The translations under genes and the position numbers were made by a program. Shown here piece by piece: positions 17,763 to 27,169 of a DNA stretch of 47,019 bases. Positions within the stretch are counted from its first letter, which is position 1; each line of letters opens with the position of its first letter. Under the pieces are notes generated by a model. That model worked only from the letters and a program-made list of their open reading frames with translations, did no database searches and had not been told where the DNA came from. The stretch is from Thraustochytrium sp. TN22 (taxonomy: Eukaryota; Sar; Bigyra; Thraustochytrida; Thraustochytriidae): assembly GCA_013306675.1 (NCBI GenBank), contig JABLUY010000265.1:1-47019 (forward strand), given 5' to 3'.

Positions 17763-18646
17763 CTCACGTCCTTGGGCGCCACAGGCGCGCTCGCCGGCAC
17801 GGAGGACCTATTGCCCACAAAGTAGCTCGTGGCGAACTCCGGATGGTGCTCCACGGTGACCTCGCGCAGGTGCTCGAGGCCGGCCGCAGCCAGGAGCTCG
17901 GCGTCCTCCGAGCTGGTCCACGCCCAGGCGAGCAGCGCGCGATCGCGCGCCTGCGCCTCAAGCACGGCGGCGCGGGCCAGCGCCAGCCGCGCGGCGCGTG
18001 TATCGCCCACTAAATGTGCGAGCACGAGCCAGTCCGCCGCGTCCTGCCCATCGAGCATCTCGGCCTCCGCCTCCTGCACTTCGGTCACGTAGGCGAGAAG
18101 CCGCGTGTCTACCCTGTGATTGAGATGTAATGAATGCCCTAGCTTAAGCTTGGTCTCCACATGCTCCGGTGGCCGGCACCAGTGCCGCCGCAGCTCGTGC
18201 CACGCATCGCAGGCCTGCTCCGCGGGCCGCACCACGCTCCAGCCCACGGCGCGCGGCGTTGTGCCGCTGTTCTCCACGGCAAAGCGTGCCGTGCCGTCGC
18301 GCACGCCGTCCTGCAGGGCCGACACCAAGACGTCCTGAGCCACGGGGTAGGTGTAGCCCGGGTCCAGCCCGGGCACCGTGCCGTCGGGCTTTGGCTCGCA
18401 CTCCTGCGCCACCACGTGCCAGCGGGGGTCCTCTTGCGCCGCCGGCAGGCCCGCGGAGTGCACGGCGAGGACCCGGGCGACCTCGAGCGCCTCGGCGTCC
18501 GTGTCTCTGCTGACCCTGGTGATCGCCTCGTCCTCGTCCTTGTCCTCGTCCTCGTCCTCGTCCTTGTGAGAGGCCGAGGGGGGGCGCAGCTGCACCAGCA
18601 GCGCCCGCACCGCCTCCGCCTCCGCCTCCTCGTCCTTCTCCGCCAT
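17753..18646 (-). CDS. Conserved-looking protein of unknown function, possibly a divergent GNAT fold
   Basis: 297 residues, starting at the ATG at 18646 (MAEKDEEAEAEAV); the frame upstream of this has no support. Residues 30-42 are an acidic run (DEDEDEDKDEDE). The middle contains WHVVAQECEPKPDGTVPGLDPG and EHVETKLKLGHSLHLNHRVD. The C-terminal part (DWLVLAHLVGDTRAARLALA … RALLAWAWTSSEDAELLAAAGLEHLREVTVEHH) has the strand-helix pattern of the last motifs of GNAT acetyltransferases, where a W/A-rich strand precedes an 'AxxLYxxxGF'-like helix. The acetyl-CoA loop (Q/RxxGxG/A) is not evident, so this is weak. No membrane segment. Divergent from the 78-residue gene across 243 bp. Confidence 0.7.
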   Translation of the reverse strand: MAEKDEEAEAEAVRALLVQLRPPSASHKDEDEDEDKDEDEAITRVSRDTDAEALEVARVLAVHSAGLPAAQEDPRWHVVAQECEPKPDGTVPGLDPGYTYPVAQDVLVSALQDGVRDGTARFAVENSGTTPRAVGWSVVRPAEQACDAWHELRRHWCRPPEHVETKLKLGHSLHLNHRVDTRLLAYVTEVQEAEAEMLDGQDAADWLVLAHLVGDTRAARLALARAAVLEAQARDRALLAWAWTSSEDAELLAAAGLEHLREVTVEHHPEFATSYFVGNRSSVPASAPVAPKDVSGS

Positions 18647-18889
18647 GGCGCCTGATGATGAATTGCTTTGCTTTGCCTTCCCTTGGACAACAACAAGGCG
18701 CCAGGGCCACTGGGTCGTCACTGGCCAAGACTCCCGCTGCGTTGTGCAGACCGCGGTGCGCCGTTGGGCTTGCTCGAGTTGCGCGGCGCGACCCGACGTC
18801 TTCGCGCCGCAGAGCGGCAACGAACGCGCCTCCGAGCAGAGCAGAGCAGCGCGGCGCACGTGGTGGAGGTCGGCGGGCGCGACAGCGCG

Positions 18890-19126
18890 ATGGAGACAGA
18901 GGAGGCGGCGTCGCGTCAGCGGCAGCTCGCGGCGCTCGAGCGCCTTTGCACGGCCGTGCATGACGTCAAGCGCGACCTGGAGGGGCTCAACGACCGCGTC
19001 ACCGAGGTGAACAGCGCCTTTAGCAGGGTTGAGCGCCGCCTGGATGCCATGAGCATCCCGTTCCAGAGCGCCGTCTTTGAGTTCTCCACTCGCATCGACG
19101 AGCACCGCGCAACTCAGCAAGCTTGA
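18890..19126 (+). CDS. 78-residue coiled-coil protein, candidate DASH/Dam1 complex subunit DAD4
   Basis: Starts at the ATG at 18890 (METEEAASRQRQ). An almost continuous amphipathic helix follows: LAALERLCTAVHDVKRDLEG, LNDRVTEVNSAFSRVERRLD, then AMSIPFQSAVFEFSTRIDEH. The spacing of LN..V.EVN followed by an aromatic-containing FQSAVFEF segment resembles DAD4 (about 70 residues), a small subunit of the ring-forming kinetochore DASH complex. The match rests on pattern, not on any catalytic residue, and other small coiled-coil proteins could look the same. The upstream frame in the same phase is not convincing protein. Shares a 243-bp divergent promoter with the 297-residue gene. Confidence 0.6.
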   Translation: METEEAASRQRQLAALERLCTAVHDVKRDLEGLNDRVTEVNSAFSRVERRLDAMSIPFQSAVFEFSTRIDEHRATQQA

Positions 19127-19890
19127 ATACGTTCGCACCAAGCTGCCTGTGGCCAGTGGACAACACGCAGCGTCGAATACAGCTGATCTGCTCGTCAAGA
19201 GCATGTACATTCACGAAATTTAACGTTATCAGGGTACAGTCCGTCAATCGTTCGCTCTGCCCTGCAAGCCAGGTGCAGCGGCTCACATGTCAGTCGGACC
19301 GCGATACTTGCTTGCTGTAGCCAAGGCTAGACGGACGGCGCGCGTCGCTCCTCTCACCGTGAGTGCATCCCGGCGACTGCGCGAGCACGAAGCCACAGCG
19401 GCCGGCCCGGCCTCTGGCGCGCACCGCCGCACCTCCCTTTTCAGGAGCAAGCGACGAAGCCTTGCCGCGCCTCGCCGCGCCTTGCCAACCAAGTGCAGAT
19501 CAGCATTCACGGCAGCGACGCCCGGCTGGCGCTGGCTGGCCTAAAAAGAGGCGCAAAATAGCAAGACACTTCGAGGCGGCGCTCGGCGCTCGCACGCGCA
19601 GGCGGCCTGGTCCTCGCGATCGCGCGCGCCTCCAAACGCCAGAGGGGCGGCGCAGTCTAGCGCGGCGCGGCGCGGCGCGGCACGGCGCTGCGTGCGGTCG
19701 CGAGGGGCGGGCAGGCGCAGGGGAGGGGGGGGGGAGCGCAGCGCAGCAGCAGCGAGCGGGCGCGGCGCGCCGGGCCGGGCCGGACCGGGCGAGCGCTCGC
19801 ATCGGCGGCCGCCAAGGCGCATTTCCCTCGCTGCGCGTGCACCCTCCCTCCGCTCGCCGGCGCGCGCGGGCGCGCAGGCTCGGGGTCGTC

Positions 19891-19924
<34 letters not shown>

Positions 19925-19930
19925 GGCAGG
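19127..19930. other. Intergenic 5' region
   Basis: About 0.8 kb upstream of the polyproline gene. Base composition rises to nearly pure GC from 19600, with a GGCGCG run near 19660-19690, a G10 run near 19726 and a (GGC)n run near 19892-19922 directly before the ATG. No gene is supported. Confidence 0.6.
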
Positions 19931-20773
19931 ATGCAGGCGCTGAGGCGCAAGACGATGGCGCTCGGGCCGAGGCGCGGGTCGACAGCGCTGCAGCACAAGA
20001 CGGACGGGCCGAAGAAGTCAACCCAGGCCAAGGACGCCGTGAGCGCGAGCGCCAAGACCAAGGCCAAGGCCAAGGCGCGCGCCAAGGCGCGCAAGGAGGG
20101 CCACCAGAGCGTGATGGCCTCGCTCAGGCGCGACGGCACCTTCAACAGGCGCAAGAGCCACGTCCCGCCGCACGCGCTCATGGGCGCCCTGGACTCTCTC
20201 AACGACAGCTTCTCGCCGTCGCTCGTGCGCCAGGCGCTCATCCTCTTTTATGATCGCCACGACCCGATGAAGGAGAGTCTGGACGACATCCTGGACGTCC
20301 TGCTCTACTACTGCTCGCGCAAGGGGATGGACGCCCTCAATATCAAGCTCAAGCTCAAGTATGGCGAGGATCTGGACGACATCGAGGTACACGATCTGGA
20401 CGACCTGGAGTTCGAGGACTACGACGTCGACGCGCCGCCGCCGGACCCGGACGGCGACGACAGCGAGCCACCTCCTCCCGGCGCCTATGACTATGACGAC
20501 AGCGATGAGCGCGGCTTTATGCCGCCGCCACCGCCCGACGGCGACGTCTACGACGACATGGGCCCGCCACCACCAGAGGGCGACGAGCCGCCGCCGCCAC
20601 CGCCGCCATCCGTGAGCAGCTTCGACGACGATGACTTTGGCGCCGCGCCTCCTCCTCCGCCGCCTGTGGACGACGGCGACGAGCCGCCGCCGCCGCCGCC
20701 ACTTCCGGAGGACGGCACCTCATCCAAGTCCAAGCGCTTCAGCCTCTTTCGTCGCAGGCAGACTGCCAATTGA
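19931..20773 (+). CDS. Basic/acidic polyproline protein, possible cytoskeletal adaptor
   Basis: 280 residues in three zones. Residues 1-70 are highly basic with a KAKAKARAKARK stretch. Residues 75-160 are a compact helical domain (HALMGALDSLNDSFSPSLVR … YDRHDPMKESLDDILDVLLY) that I do not recognise. Residues 165-270 alternate acidic blocks with polyproline runs (PPPPP, PPPPPPP, PPPPPP), the kind of segment bound by SH3, WW, EVH1 or profilin. The end is basic and serine-rich (SSKSKRFSLFRRRQTAN) with two RRxS-like or KRFS sites. There is no WH2 or FH2 domain. A role in actin assembly is only a guess from the polyproline content. Confidence 0.8.
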   Translation: MQALRRKTMALGPRRGSTALQHKTDGPKKSTQAKDAVSASAKTKAKAKARAKARKEGHQSVMASLRRDGTFNRRKSHVPPHALMGALDSLNDSFSPSLVRQALILFYDRHDPMKESLDDILDVLLYYCSRKGMDALNIKLKLKYGEDLDDIEVHDLDDLEFEDYDVDAPPPDPDGDDSEPPPPGAYDYDDSDERGFMPPPPPDGDVYDDMGPPPPEGDEPPPPPPPSVSSFDDDDFGAAPPPPPPVDDGDEPPPPPPLPEDGTSSKSKRFSLFRRRQTAN

Positions 20774-21774
20774 TGTAAGAGCTGCTGACTGTGGCTGGCC
20801 GGTCGTCGGTGTCAGCTGCTGCTCGCCTTCCCTCCCTTGTTCTGTGTCTATTCTCTGCATCGCGCGGTGGGCGCGGTGCGCGCCAGTGCGCGCTCTGCCT
20901 AAATCAGCTTTCTTTTGTTGTTTGATCACTCAGGCTGGCAGTTCTTCTTTCTCTTGGCTGACTGTGAGCACCGCCGACCAGCTTGCCACAGCAAACTTTG
21001 AACTCGGAGTCTCGGACCTCACGTTGTGCCGCGGCGACTCCGCGGCGAATCTCGTACCTCACTCGGCCAGTAGCAGTGGCCGGTACTACTGTCCTTGTGC
21101 TCCGTCTCCGTCCTCGCGACGCTCAGCTCCGCATCATGGGCAGTGCGTCTGTTGAGAGTGAAAGGAGCTCGAGCTCAGCTGACACTGGCCGCTAAAAGAC
21201 GCACGAACCTGAAGAGCTGGCTGCTGCGCTTTTCAGCCACTTTGCCAGCGCAGCAAGCTAGCTAGCTAGCTAGCTAGCTCCACGGAGCTGGCTCGTGAGC
21301 GGCCTGCCGCGGCCTGGAGTAAGAGCTACAGCCCGGGCCAGCACGCTGGACATTCACCACTGGCAGTACTAGCCTAGTACAAGGGTTACGTCCCTCGCTT
21401 GCCCGCGCTTGTCCCTGTTTCGTCCTTGTCCACGGCGTCCAGCACGCGTAGCGCGCGTCGCGGAACCGCGGCGAACCGCACGTGCCATCCACTCTTTGCC
21501 GGAGGGCCCTTCGGGCCGCGGCGCCCTCGCTCGCTCGCCGGGGCGCGCGCGCGCGCTCGCTCGCTCGCCCGGCGGCAGCCAGGGCCAGCGCGGCCGGCCA
21601 GCGCGGCGCGGCGCGGCAGACCGAGCAGCGGGCCGCGGCCCCGAGCGCCCGGCGCGCGCCCGAGCGCCGGCGGGGAACGGGCGGGATTGAGAGGGAGCGG
21701 CCGCGGCAGACTCCGGCAGAGCAGGTCGGGTGCACGCGCGCGCGGCGCGGTAGAGCGCAGTCGCGCGGGCGCGC

Positions 21775-21808
<34 letters not shown>

Positions 21809-21857
21809 AGGAGGAGGAGGAGGAGGAAGGGGAGAAGAGGAGAAGGCAGCAGGGAAA
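20774..21857. other. 5' region of the exchanger gene
   Basis: About 1.1 kb. It holds an (AGCT)n island at 21256-21279, moderately GC sequence around it and, from 21500, nearly pure GC ending in (GGC)n then GGA-rich repeats (about 21776-21842) immediately before the NCKX ATG. The open frame running through this region into the exchanger is low-complexity Arg/Gly/Ala and is judged non-coding. Confidence 0.6.
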
Positions 21858-23681
21858 ATGGGCGCCGTGTCGCAGCTAGTGACGGCGCGCTTCGGCGCGG
21901 AGGCGGTGCGCGCGAGGAGGCGGTCACGCACGCGCGGCGAGAAGAAGACCATGCTCGGGTACATGTTTGCGGCGATGCTGGCGGCCGGCGTGGCTATGGC
22001 GGTGTTCAACAGCAACGAGGATATGGTGCTGGACGGCGTGGACTCCGCAATGGCCGCAGACCTCGGCCGGCGCCAGCTGGACCTGTTCAAAACGGAGCCC
22101 AGCGAGTGTGCCGGCGTGCCGAGCGGCTGGGCAGGCTGGCTCTTCGTCATCACGCTGTACTCGTTCGTGGGCCTGGCCGTGATCACGGACGAGTACTTTG
22201 AGCCTACGCTGAGCCTGCTAAGTGACGATTTGCGGCTCAGCTCGGACGTGGCCGGCGCCACCTTCATGGCCATCGGCAGCTCGGCACCCGAGCTGCTGAC
22301 TTCCATGGTGGACGTCTTCCTGTCCAAGGCAAGCGTGGGTATCGGCACCATCCTGGGCTCGGCCATGTTCAACCTGCTCATCATCGTGGCCGGCACCGCC
22401 ATCGTGGGCAAATCGAAGGAGGGCGGCGCCCTTCGCATCAACCCGTGGCCGCTGGGGCGCGACTCGATCTTCTACCTTCTTTCCATCATCTTGGTCGGCG
22501 GAGTCATGCTCAATGACCGGTCTCTCTGCGTGTTCCGCGACGACCGCTTCCGCATCTACACCAACAGCACCTGGGAGCAGACCAATGTCATGGTTGCCGA
22601 CGAGGACGACCTTCTCTGCTATGTGGGCCTCATCCAATTCGAAGAGGGCCTGCTGCTCATGTGCTTCTACGTGATTTACATCATCTTCATGATGTACAAC
22701 CAGCAGATCCACGAGTTTTTCGATGACAATGTCGCCTTCCTGTGCTGCTCGCGCTACTGCCGCCCCATGTCGGCGGCCAAGCCGGACTACCAGCTCTCCC
22801 ACATCGGTACCATCATGGAGCAGCAGCGCTCCAAGGTCGATCCGGGCGCTGAGGCCGTCACGGAGCGCGGCGTCGCGCCCATGCATGCGCCGCTGCCCGG
22901 CGAGTCCTCCACGGCCGACCAGGACGCCTCCGCGCCGCGCCGCGCGCGTGGCTACACCGACGACGAGTTCGATGCCGACGGTGACGACGACGACTTCCCC
23001 GGCCAGCCCTGGGCCGACTTCCCCGATACCTACGGCGGCCAGATCTACAAGATCATCGCCTTCCCGTACTACTTCATCTTTTGGCTCACCATCCCCGTCT
23101 CGCTCCCGGAGGGCCGCTTTCGCAACTTCGCGCTCTTTTTCGCGTGCCTCTTTTACATCACCTTGCTCACCATTGCCATGGTATACACGGCCACCTACGG
23201 CAGCTGCCTGCTGCGCATTGACCCTTTCATTATCGGCTACATCCTGCTGGCGATTGGCACCAGCGTGCCGGACGCGCTCGCCTCCTTCATCGTGGCGCGT
23301 GACGGCCACGGTGACATGGCCGTGTCCAACGCCATCGGCTCCAACGTCTTTGACATCCTCGTCGGCCTTGGCCTGCCCTGGTTCCTTGCCGGCCTCGTCT
23401 TTAACGACCAGGTCAAGCGCGATGACCAGACGCTCGGCGGCTCCTTCGTCGTCAACAATGGTGTCCTGGCAGGACTCACGCTTCTCGTCGGCGGCCTTTG
23501 CCTCTTCATTGGCTCGCTCATTTGCTTCAAGTGGCGCCTGCGCGGCTTCATCGCCTACATCCTCGTCATGTACTACGGCATCTTTCTTCTCCTCGTCGTC
23601 CTCATCAGTCTCTGCAAGATCCCCATCTGCATCGAGCTCGACTGCGAGCGCTGCGGCTTTGACCCAGTGCCCTTTTTCTAA
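21858..23681 (+). CDS. K+-dependent Na+/Ca2+ exchanger (NCKX, SLC24-like)
   Basis: 607 residues, starting at the ATG at 21858. A first hydrophobic segment (about 33-54) is followed by the alpha-1 repeat (about 130-180: ATFMAIGSSAPELLTSMVDV, then GTILGSAMFNLLIIVAGTA). A cytosolic acidic loop spans about 300-390, and the alpha-2 repeat lies at about 465-510 (GTSVPDALASFIVARD … SNAIGSNVFDILVGLG). The Asp of VFD lies exactly 27 residues after the Asp of PDA, matching the spacing of Asp548 and Asp575 in human NCKX2, where Asp575 confers K+ dependence. About ten to eleven membrane spans. Exports Ca2+ using Na+ in and K+ out at the plasma membrane or an internal membrane. The C-terminus has three cysteines (KIPICIELDCERCGFDP). 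Intact. Confidence 0.95.
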   Translation: MGAVSQLVTARFGAEAVRARRRSRTRGEKKTMLGYMFAAMLAAGVAMAVFNSNEDMVLDGVDSAMAADLGRRQLDLFKTEPSECAGVPSGWAGWLFVITLYSFVGLAVITDEYFEPTLSLLSDDLRLSSDVAGATFMAIGSSAPELLTSMVDVFLSKASVGIGTILGSAMFNLLIIVAGTAIVGKSKEGGALRINPWPLGRDSIFYLLSIILVGGVMLNDRSLCVFRDDRFRIYTNSTWEQTNVMVADEDDLLCYVGLIQFEEGLLLMCFYVIYIIFMMYNQQIHEFFDDNVAFLCCSRYCRPMSAAKPDYQLSHIGTIMEQQRSKVDPGAEAVTERGVAPMHAPLPGESSTADQDASAPRRARGYTDDEFDADGDDDDFPGQPWADFPDTYGGQIYKIIAFPYYFIFWLTIPVSLPEGRFRNFALFFACLFYITLLTIAMVYTATYGSCLLRIDPFIIGYILLAIGTSVPDALASFIVARDGHGDMAVSNAIGSNVFDILVGLGLPWFLAGLVFNDQVKRDDQTLGGSFVVNNGVLAGLTLLVGGLCLFIGSLICFKWRLRGFIAYILVMYYGIFLLLVVLISLCKIPICIELDCERCGFDPVPFF

Positions 23682-23722
23682 CTAAAACGCCGGGAGTCAC
23701 GAGCAAACTGGCAAGCAGGCAG

Positions 23723-23755
<33 letters not shown>

Positions 23756-24212
23756 TGTCTCGTCTCCTGCACGTCGACATGACAGTGAATAGACTTAGCC
23801 TGACAGTGAGTGAGAAAGAAGTGATGTGCTGAATAGAACAGTCGCCCCATCTGCTTTGCGCTGCGCTGCTTTTTTTGTTGCGTAATGGAAACGGACCGAA
23901 GCCAAACGACACATCTTCTTTGGTTTCAACTTGCGACTGAGAAAGGGGAACACGGGAGAATGCCCGAATACGGGAGAATGCCCGAATACGGGAAAATAGC
24001 CTACGCGCTTGTCGCAAGGCTTTCTTCGTGACACATGCACGCGCACACGGCACATGCACGCGCACACGCACACGCACACGCACGCAGTTGCAGACCTTCA
24101 AGTCCTCCCGTAACCGCACCCCTCCATGCTTGAACGCGCGTCTGTGCGTGAACGCGTGACTGTGCGATAAAAGCACATGTGTACGTGAAAGTGCTTACGT
24201 GCGCGAAAGCGC
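23682..24212. other. Convergent 3' region with several short tandem arrays
   Basis: Lies between the 3' ends of the exchanger and the homoserine kinase. It contains an (AGGC/GCAG)n run (about 23712-23755), two GACAGTGA sites (23782 and 23803), an 18-bp tandem pair at 23953-23988, and a CA/CACGCA-rich run near 24040-24085. It is markedly less GC-rich than the genes. No gene is supported. Confidence 0.65.
23953..23997. repeat. 18-bp tandem repeat
   Basis: CGGGAGAATGCCCGAATA occurs at 23953-23970 and 23971-23988, with a partial third copy (CGGGAAAAT) after it. It lies between two convergent genes. Confidence 0.9.
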
Positions 24213-25478
24213 TCACGTCTCGCCGTTGTAGACGACAAGGTCCGAGGAAAAGGGCGGATCGGCACGCACAACGACGCCGCCGACATTGGTCGGGTGGGTG
24301 ATGTAAACCTTGCCCTCAACGCCGAGCTTCTGCGCGGTGGCGTTCATGGCCGCAGCCACCTTCTGGTCCGTGCGCTGCGAGAAGGACTGCGTGAAGAAGT
24401 CGCCTGAGCCACCGGTCGTGATGGCCATGACCACAGGACCAGCGCCCGAGAGGTAGGCGCCCGCGGCGCCAGCCTCGTAGCAGGCGTTGATGAGAGGGTA
24501 GAGATGGTGGTAGACCTTCTCACCGCGCTGAGGTTGGTGCAGGCGGTCCTCCATGCCCACGCGCAGGTTCTGCGGCTTGTTGGAGGTGAGCGCCAGCACG
24601 AGCCAGGCGAGGCGGCCCATGTTGAAGACGGCGTCCTCGAGCGAGACCTCCTTGGGCACAACCTTGCGCAGCTCCGACGTCTTGCCAACGAAGGATGGGA
24701 TAAACATGACGAAGACCAGACCGTGCGGCAGCGACACGCGCTCCGTGGCCCAGCGCTGCTCGAGCGAGTCGTAGAGGCCAACCTGCACGCCACCGTAGAT
24801 GGCAGGCGCGACGTTGTCCGGGTGGCCCTCAATCTCCGTGGCAAGCTGCAGCAGCGTTTCCTTGCCCTGCACGTCCAGCTTGTGGCCCGCGATCACGAGG
24901 CCAGCCAGGATACCAGACACAATGGCAGCCGAGCTCGAGCCCAGGCCGCGACCGAACGGGATGCGCTGCACCATGTGGTACTTGAGCAGCGGCATCTCCT
25001 TGCCAGCCGCGCGGAAGGCCGCCTCCACGCCCACAACCACCAGGTTGGTCTCGTCGCGCGGGATGTCGTCCGCGCCCTCGCCCTCCACGGTGATCTCAAA
25101 TTTGTCCGAGCGCTCCACGGTCAGCTCGTTCCACATATCCAGGGCCATGCCGATGCTGTCGTAGCCCGAGCCCAGGTTCGCGCTCGTCGCCGGCACCTGC
25201 ACCGTCACGCTGCGCCGCTCCATAATGAGCAGCGACCCGCTCTCGAGGCGCGACCGCGAAGCGTCCTCGTCCTGCGTCTTGAGCCGCTTCTCCCACGAGC
25301 TCAGCGCCTCCTTCTCGGCCGTGCGCTTCCGCGCCGCGGCAGCGCGCACCGCCTCGCGCCGCTGCACCTCGCGCGTCCTCAGCATCACCAGCGCCGCCAC
25401 GCCCGCCGCCGCGGCCGCGGCCGCCAGCACCGCGCCGCTCACTGCGCCGTTGCCCGCATCGCCGCCGCGCGCCGCCAT
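24213..25478 (-). CDS. THR1: Homoserine kinase (GHMP family), with N-terminal hydrophobic segment
   Basis: 421 residues from the ATG at 25478. The catalytic core begins near residue 86 (SVTVQVPATSANLGSGYDSI) and contains the GHMP ATP-binding loop PFGRGLGSSSAAIVSG (about 174-189) and EIEGHPDNVAPAIYGG, which is typical of homoserine kinase among GHMP enzymes. The C-terminal glycine-rich motif YLSGAGPVVMAI is also present. The reaction is homoserine + ATP to O-phosphohomoserine, the penultimate step to threonine. Unusual: before the core there are about 85 extra residues with a hydrophobic stretch (12-33, VLAAAAAAAGVAALVML) followed by a charged, probably helical region (RKRTAEKEALSSWEKRLKTQ). 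This looks like a membrane anchor or an organelle-targeting leader. An ATG at 25223 would give a soluble, core-only enzyme. Confidence 0.93.
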   Translation of the reverse strand: MAARGGDAGNGAVSGAVLAAAAAAAGVAALVMLRTREVQRREAVRAAAARKRTAEKEALSSWEKRLKTQDEDASRSRLESGSLLIMERRSVTVQVPATSANLGSGYDSIGMALDMWNELTVERSDKFEITVEGEGADDIPRDETNLVVVGVEAAFRAAGKEMPLLKYHMVQRIPFGRGLGSSSAAIVSGILAGLVIAGHKLDVQGKETLLQLATEIEGHPDNVAPAIYGGVQVGLYDSLEQRWATERVSLPHGLVFVMFIPSFVGKTSELRKVVPKEVSLEDAVFNMGRLAWLVLALTSNKPQNLRVGMEDRLHQPQRGEKVYHHLYPLINACYEAGAAGAYLSGAGPVVMAITTGGSGDFFTQSFSQRTDQKVAAAMNATAQKLGVEGKVYITHPTNVGGVVVRADPPFSSDLVVYNGET

Positions 25479-25862
25479 TCTCCACCGCGCCGCTAGCCTC
25501 GGCCCGGCTCGACTCGACTCCACTCCGCGCGGCCCGACGCTCGTCCCCGCCGCCGCCGCCGCCACTGCCCGCGCTTGCCGCGTTTGCTGCGCGCGCCGCG
25601 CTGTGCTGCGCCGCCACCCGCCACCATGGCCACCATGGCCAGCCCGACCTTAGGTCGTGCAACCAGGGCAAGTCAGTGTCTCTCTCTGTGGCAACTTGGC
25701 AAGTAACTTGGCAATAAACAGCGAGCGCAACTTCGCACTCGGACTCGCCGACTCGGACTCGGACTCGCGCGACGACGAGGACGTCCTGTACTTGAGTCAC
25801 CAAACGTTCAGGTCGTGTTCATACAACTGCTTCATGTCACATTTTCACAGGTAAACTTGCCG
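25479..25862. other. Intergenic region
   Basis: 384 bases between the 5' end of homoserine kinase and the 3' end of the cyclase gene, both on the minus strand. It contains a (GGACTC/CGACTCGGACT)n-like run near 25738-25770 and no evident gene. Confidence 0.55.
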
Positions 25863-27137
25863 TCAGCGGGTCTTTCCGATGGTGCGATAGCCCGGCCAGT
25901 CGGGCGGCGCGGTGTAGTTGTGCGACTCCATAAAGCGGAGGACGCTGCCGCAAGGCCCATCCTTCTCGCTGGGAACGATGGCGCAGGCGGCCTCCATGAG
26001 TGTGCGGGCCTCAGACCAATGACCGGCAAGGTAGACGGCCACACCCTTGCGGCAAAGCGGCAAGAAGTGGCGCGGGAGGTTCCATTGAAGCGCACGAATC
26101 TCGAGGTCGGTGCGGAAAGCCGACTTGCGCACCTCGGCGACGTTGCGCACGTGGTCAATGATAGGGCTCGGGCCGATGAGCGAGATGCGACGGTCCACGA
26201 CGATCTCCTCGTCCACCTCCTGGTAGTCGCCGCGCAGGCGAATGGCATCCAGGTGCGCGTCGAGGCTCGCGAGGTCGCAATCGAAGGTGTAGAGCGCCAC
26301 CGGGTGGTGCGTGCCCTTGAGCAGCACTTCGTCCACCTTGCGCGAGCACCTCTTGGCGTCGTCGCCCAAAAGCTCAAAGACGTCGCCGGAGAACATGATG
26401 TTTGTGCCGTAGTGGCGCGTGACGTTCTCGAGGCGGTTCGTCAGGTTCACGTGCGGCGACAGGTAGGAGGCGTCGATCTTCTGGTTCGAGCCGATGGCGC
26501 CCTCAATGGCCCACCCGATGTGCAGGCCAAAGCCGAGGCGCACCTGGAAGTCCGGAATGTGATCCCGAATGCGCGCCCCAACCGTGGTGTCCGCCGACAT
26601 GAATTGCTGCAGATCCTGGTTGCGATGCACCTCGATGGTAATCTTGAGGAAGCTGATGAGCGCCTTCTCCACAATCTGCGTCCACGTGTCGCTCTCCGAG
26701 TTAGAGCGCTTCCAGACGACAAGGAAGGCGTCGCCCAGATTGCGATTCGCATTGCCAGAGTATGCCGAGACCTGGGTGTGGACGATATTGGCGATCTCGT
26801 TCACGTAGAGCATGATGTCCTCACGCAGCACCTCGGTGGTGATCATGAAGTTGCGGATGTCGCAGAAGCCAAAGACCGCCTGCACCTTGCGGCCGGGTAC
26901 CATGGGGTCCAGCTCGCCCGAGGTGTTCATGTTGCTCGCGATGATTTCGGCACCTGCCTCGCCAAATCCTACCTGGAGAAGGCCACCGATTTTCTTGATG
27001 GAGTTCTCCAGCAACTTGGTCTCGTAGCTGGACTGCACCGCCTGCTGCCGCAGCTTCCGCTCGCGCTGTTTTTTTGCGCGGTGCGCCTCGCGACCGGCCG
27101 CCAACATACCCGATGGGTCGTTCCGATACAATTTGTA

Positions 27138-27169
<32 letters not shown>

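Noticed and set aside
21399-21857. 153-residue extension of the NCKX exchanger
   Set aside because: Consists of Arg/Gly/Ala repeats from GGC and GGA microsatellites; a good ATG with following membrane segment is at 21858.
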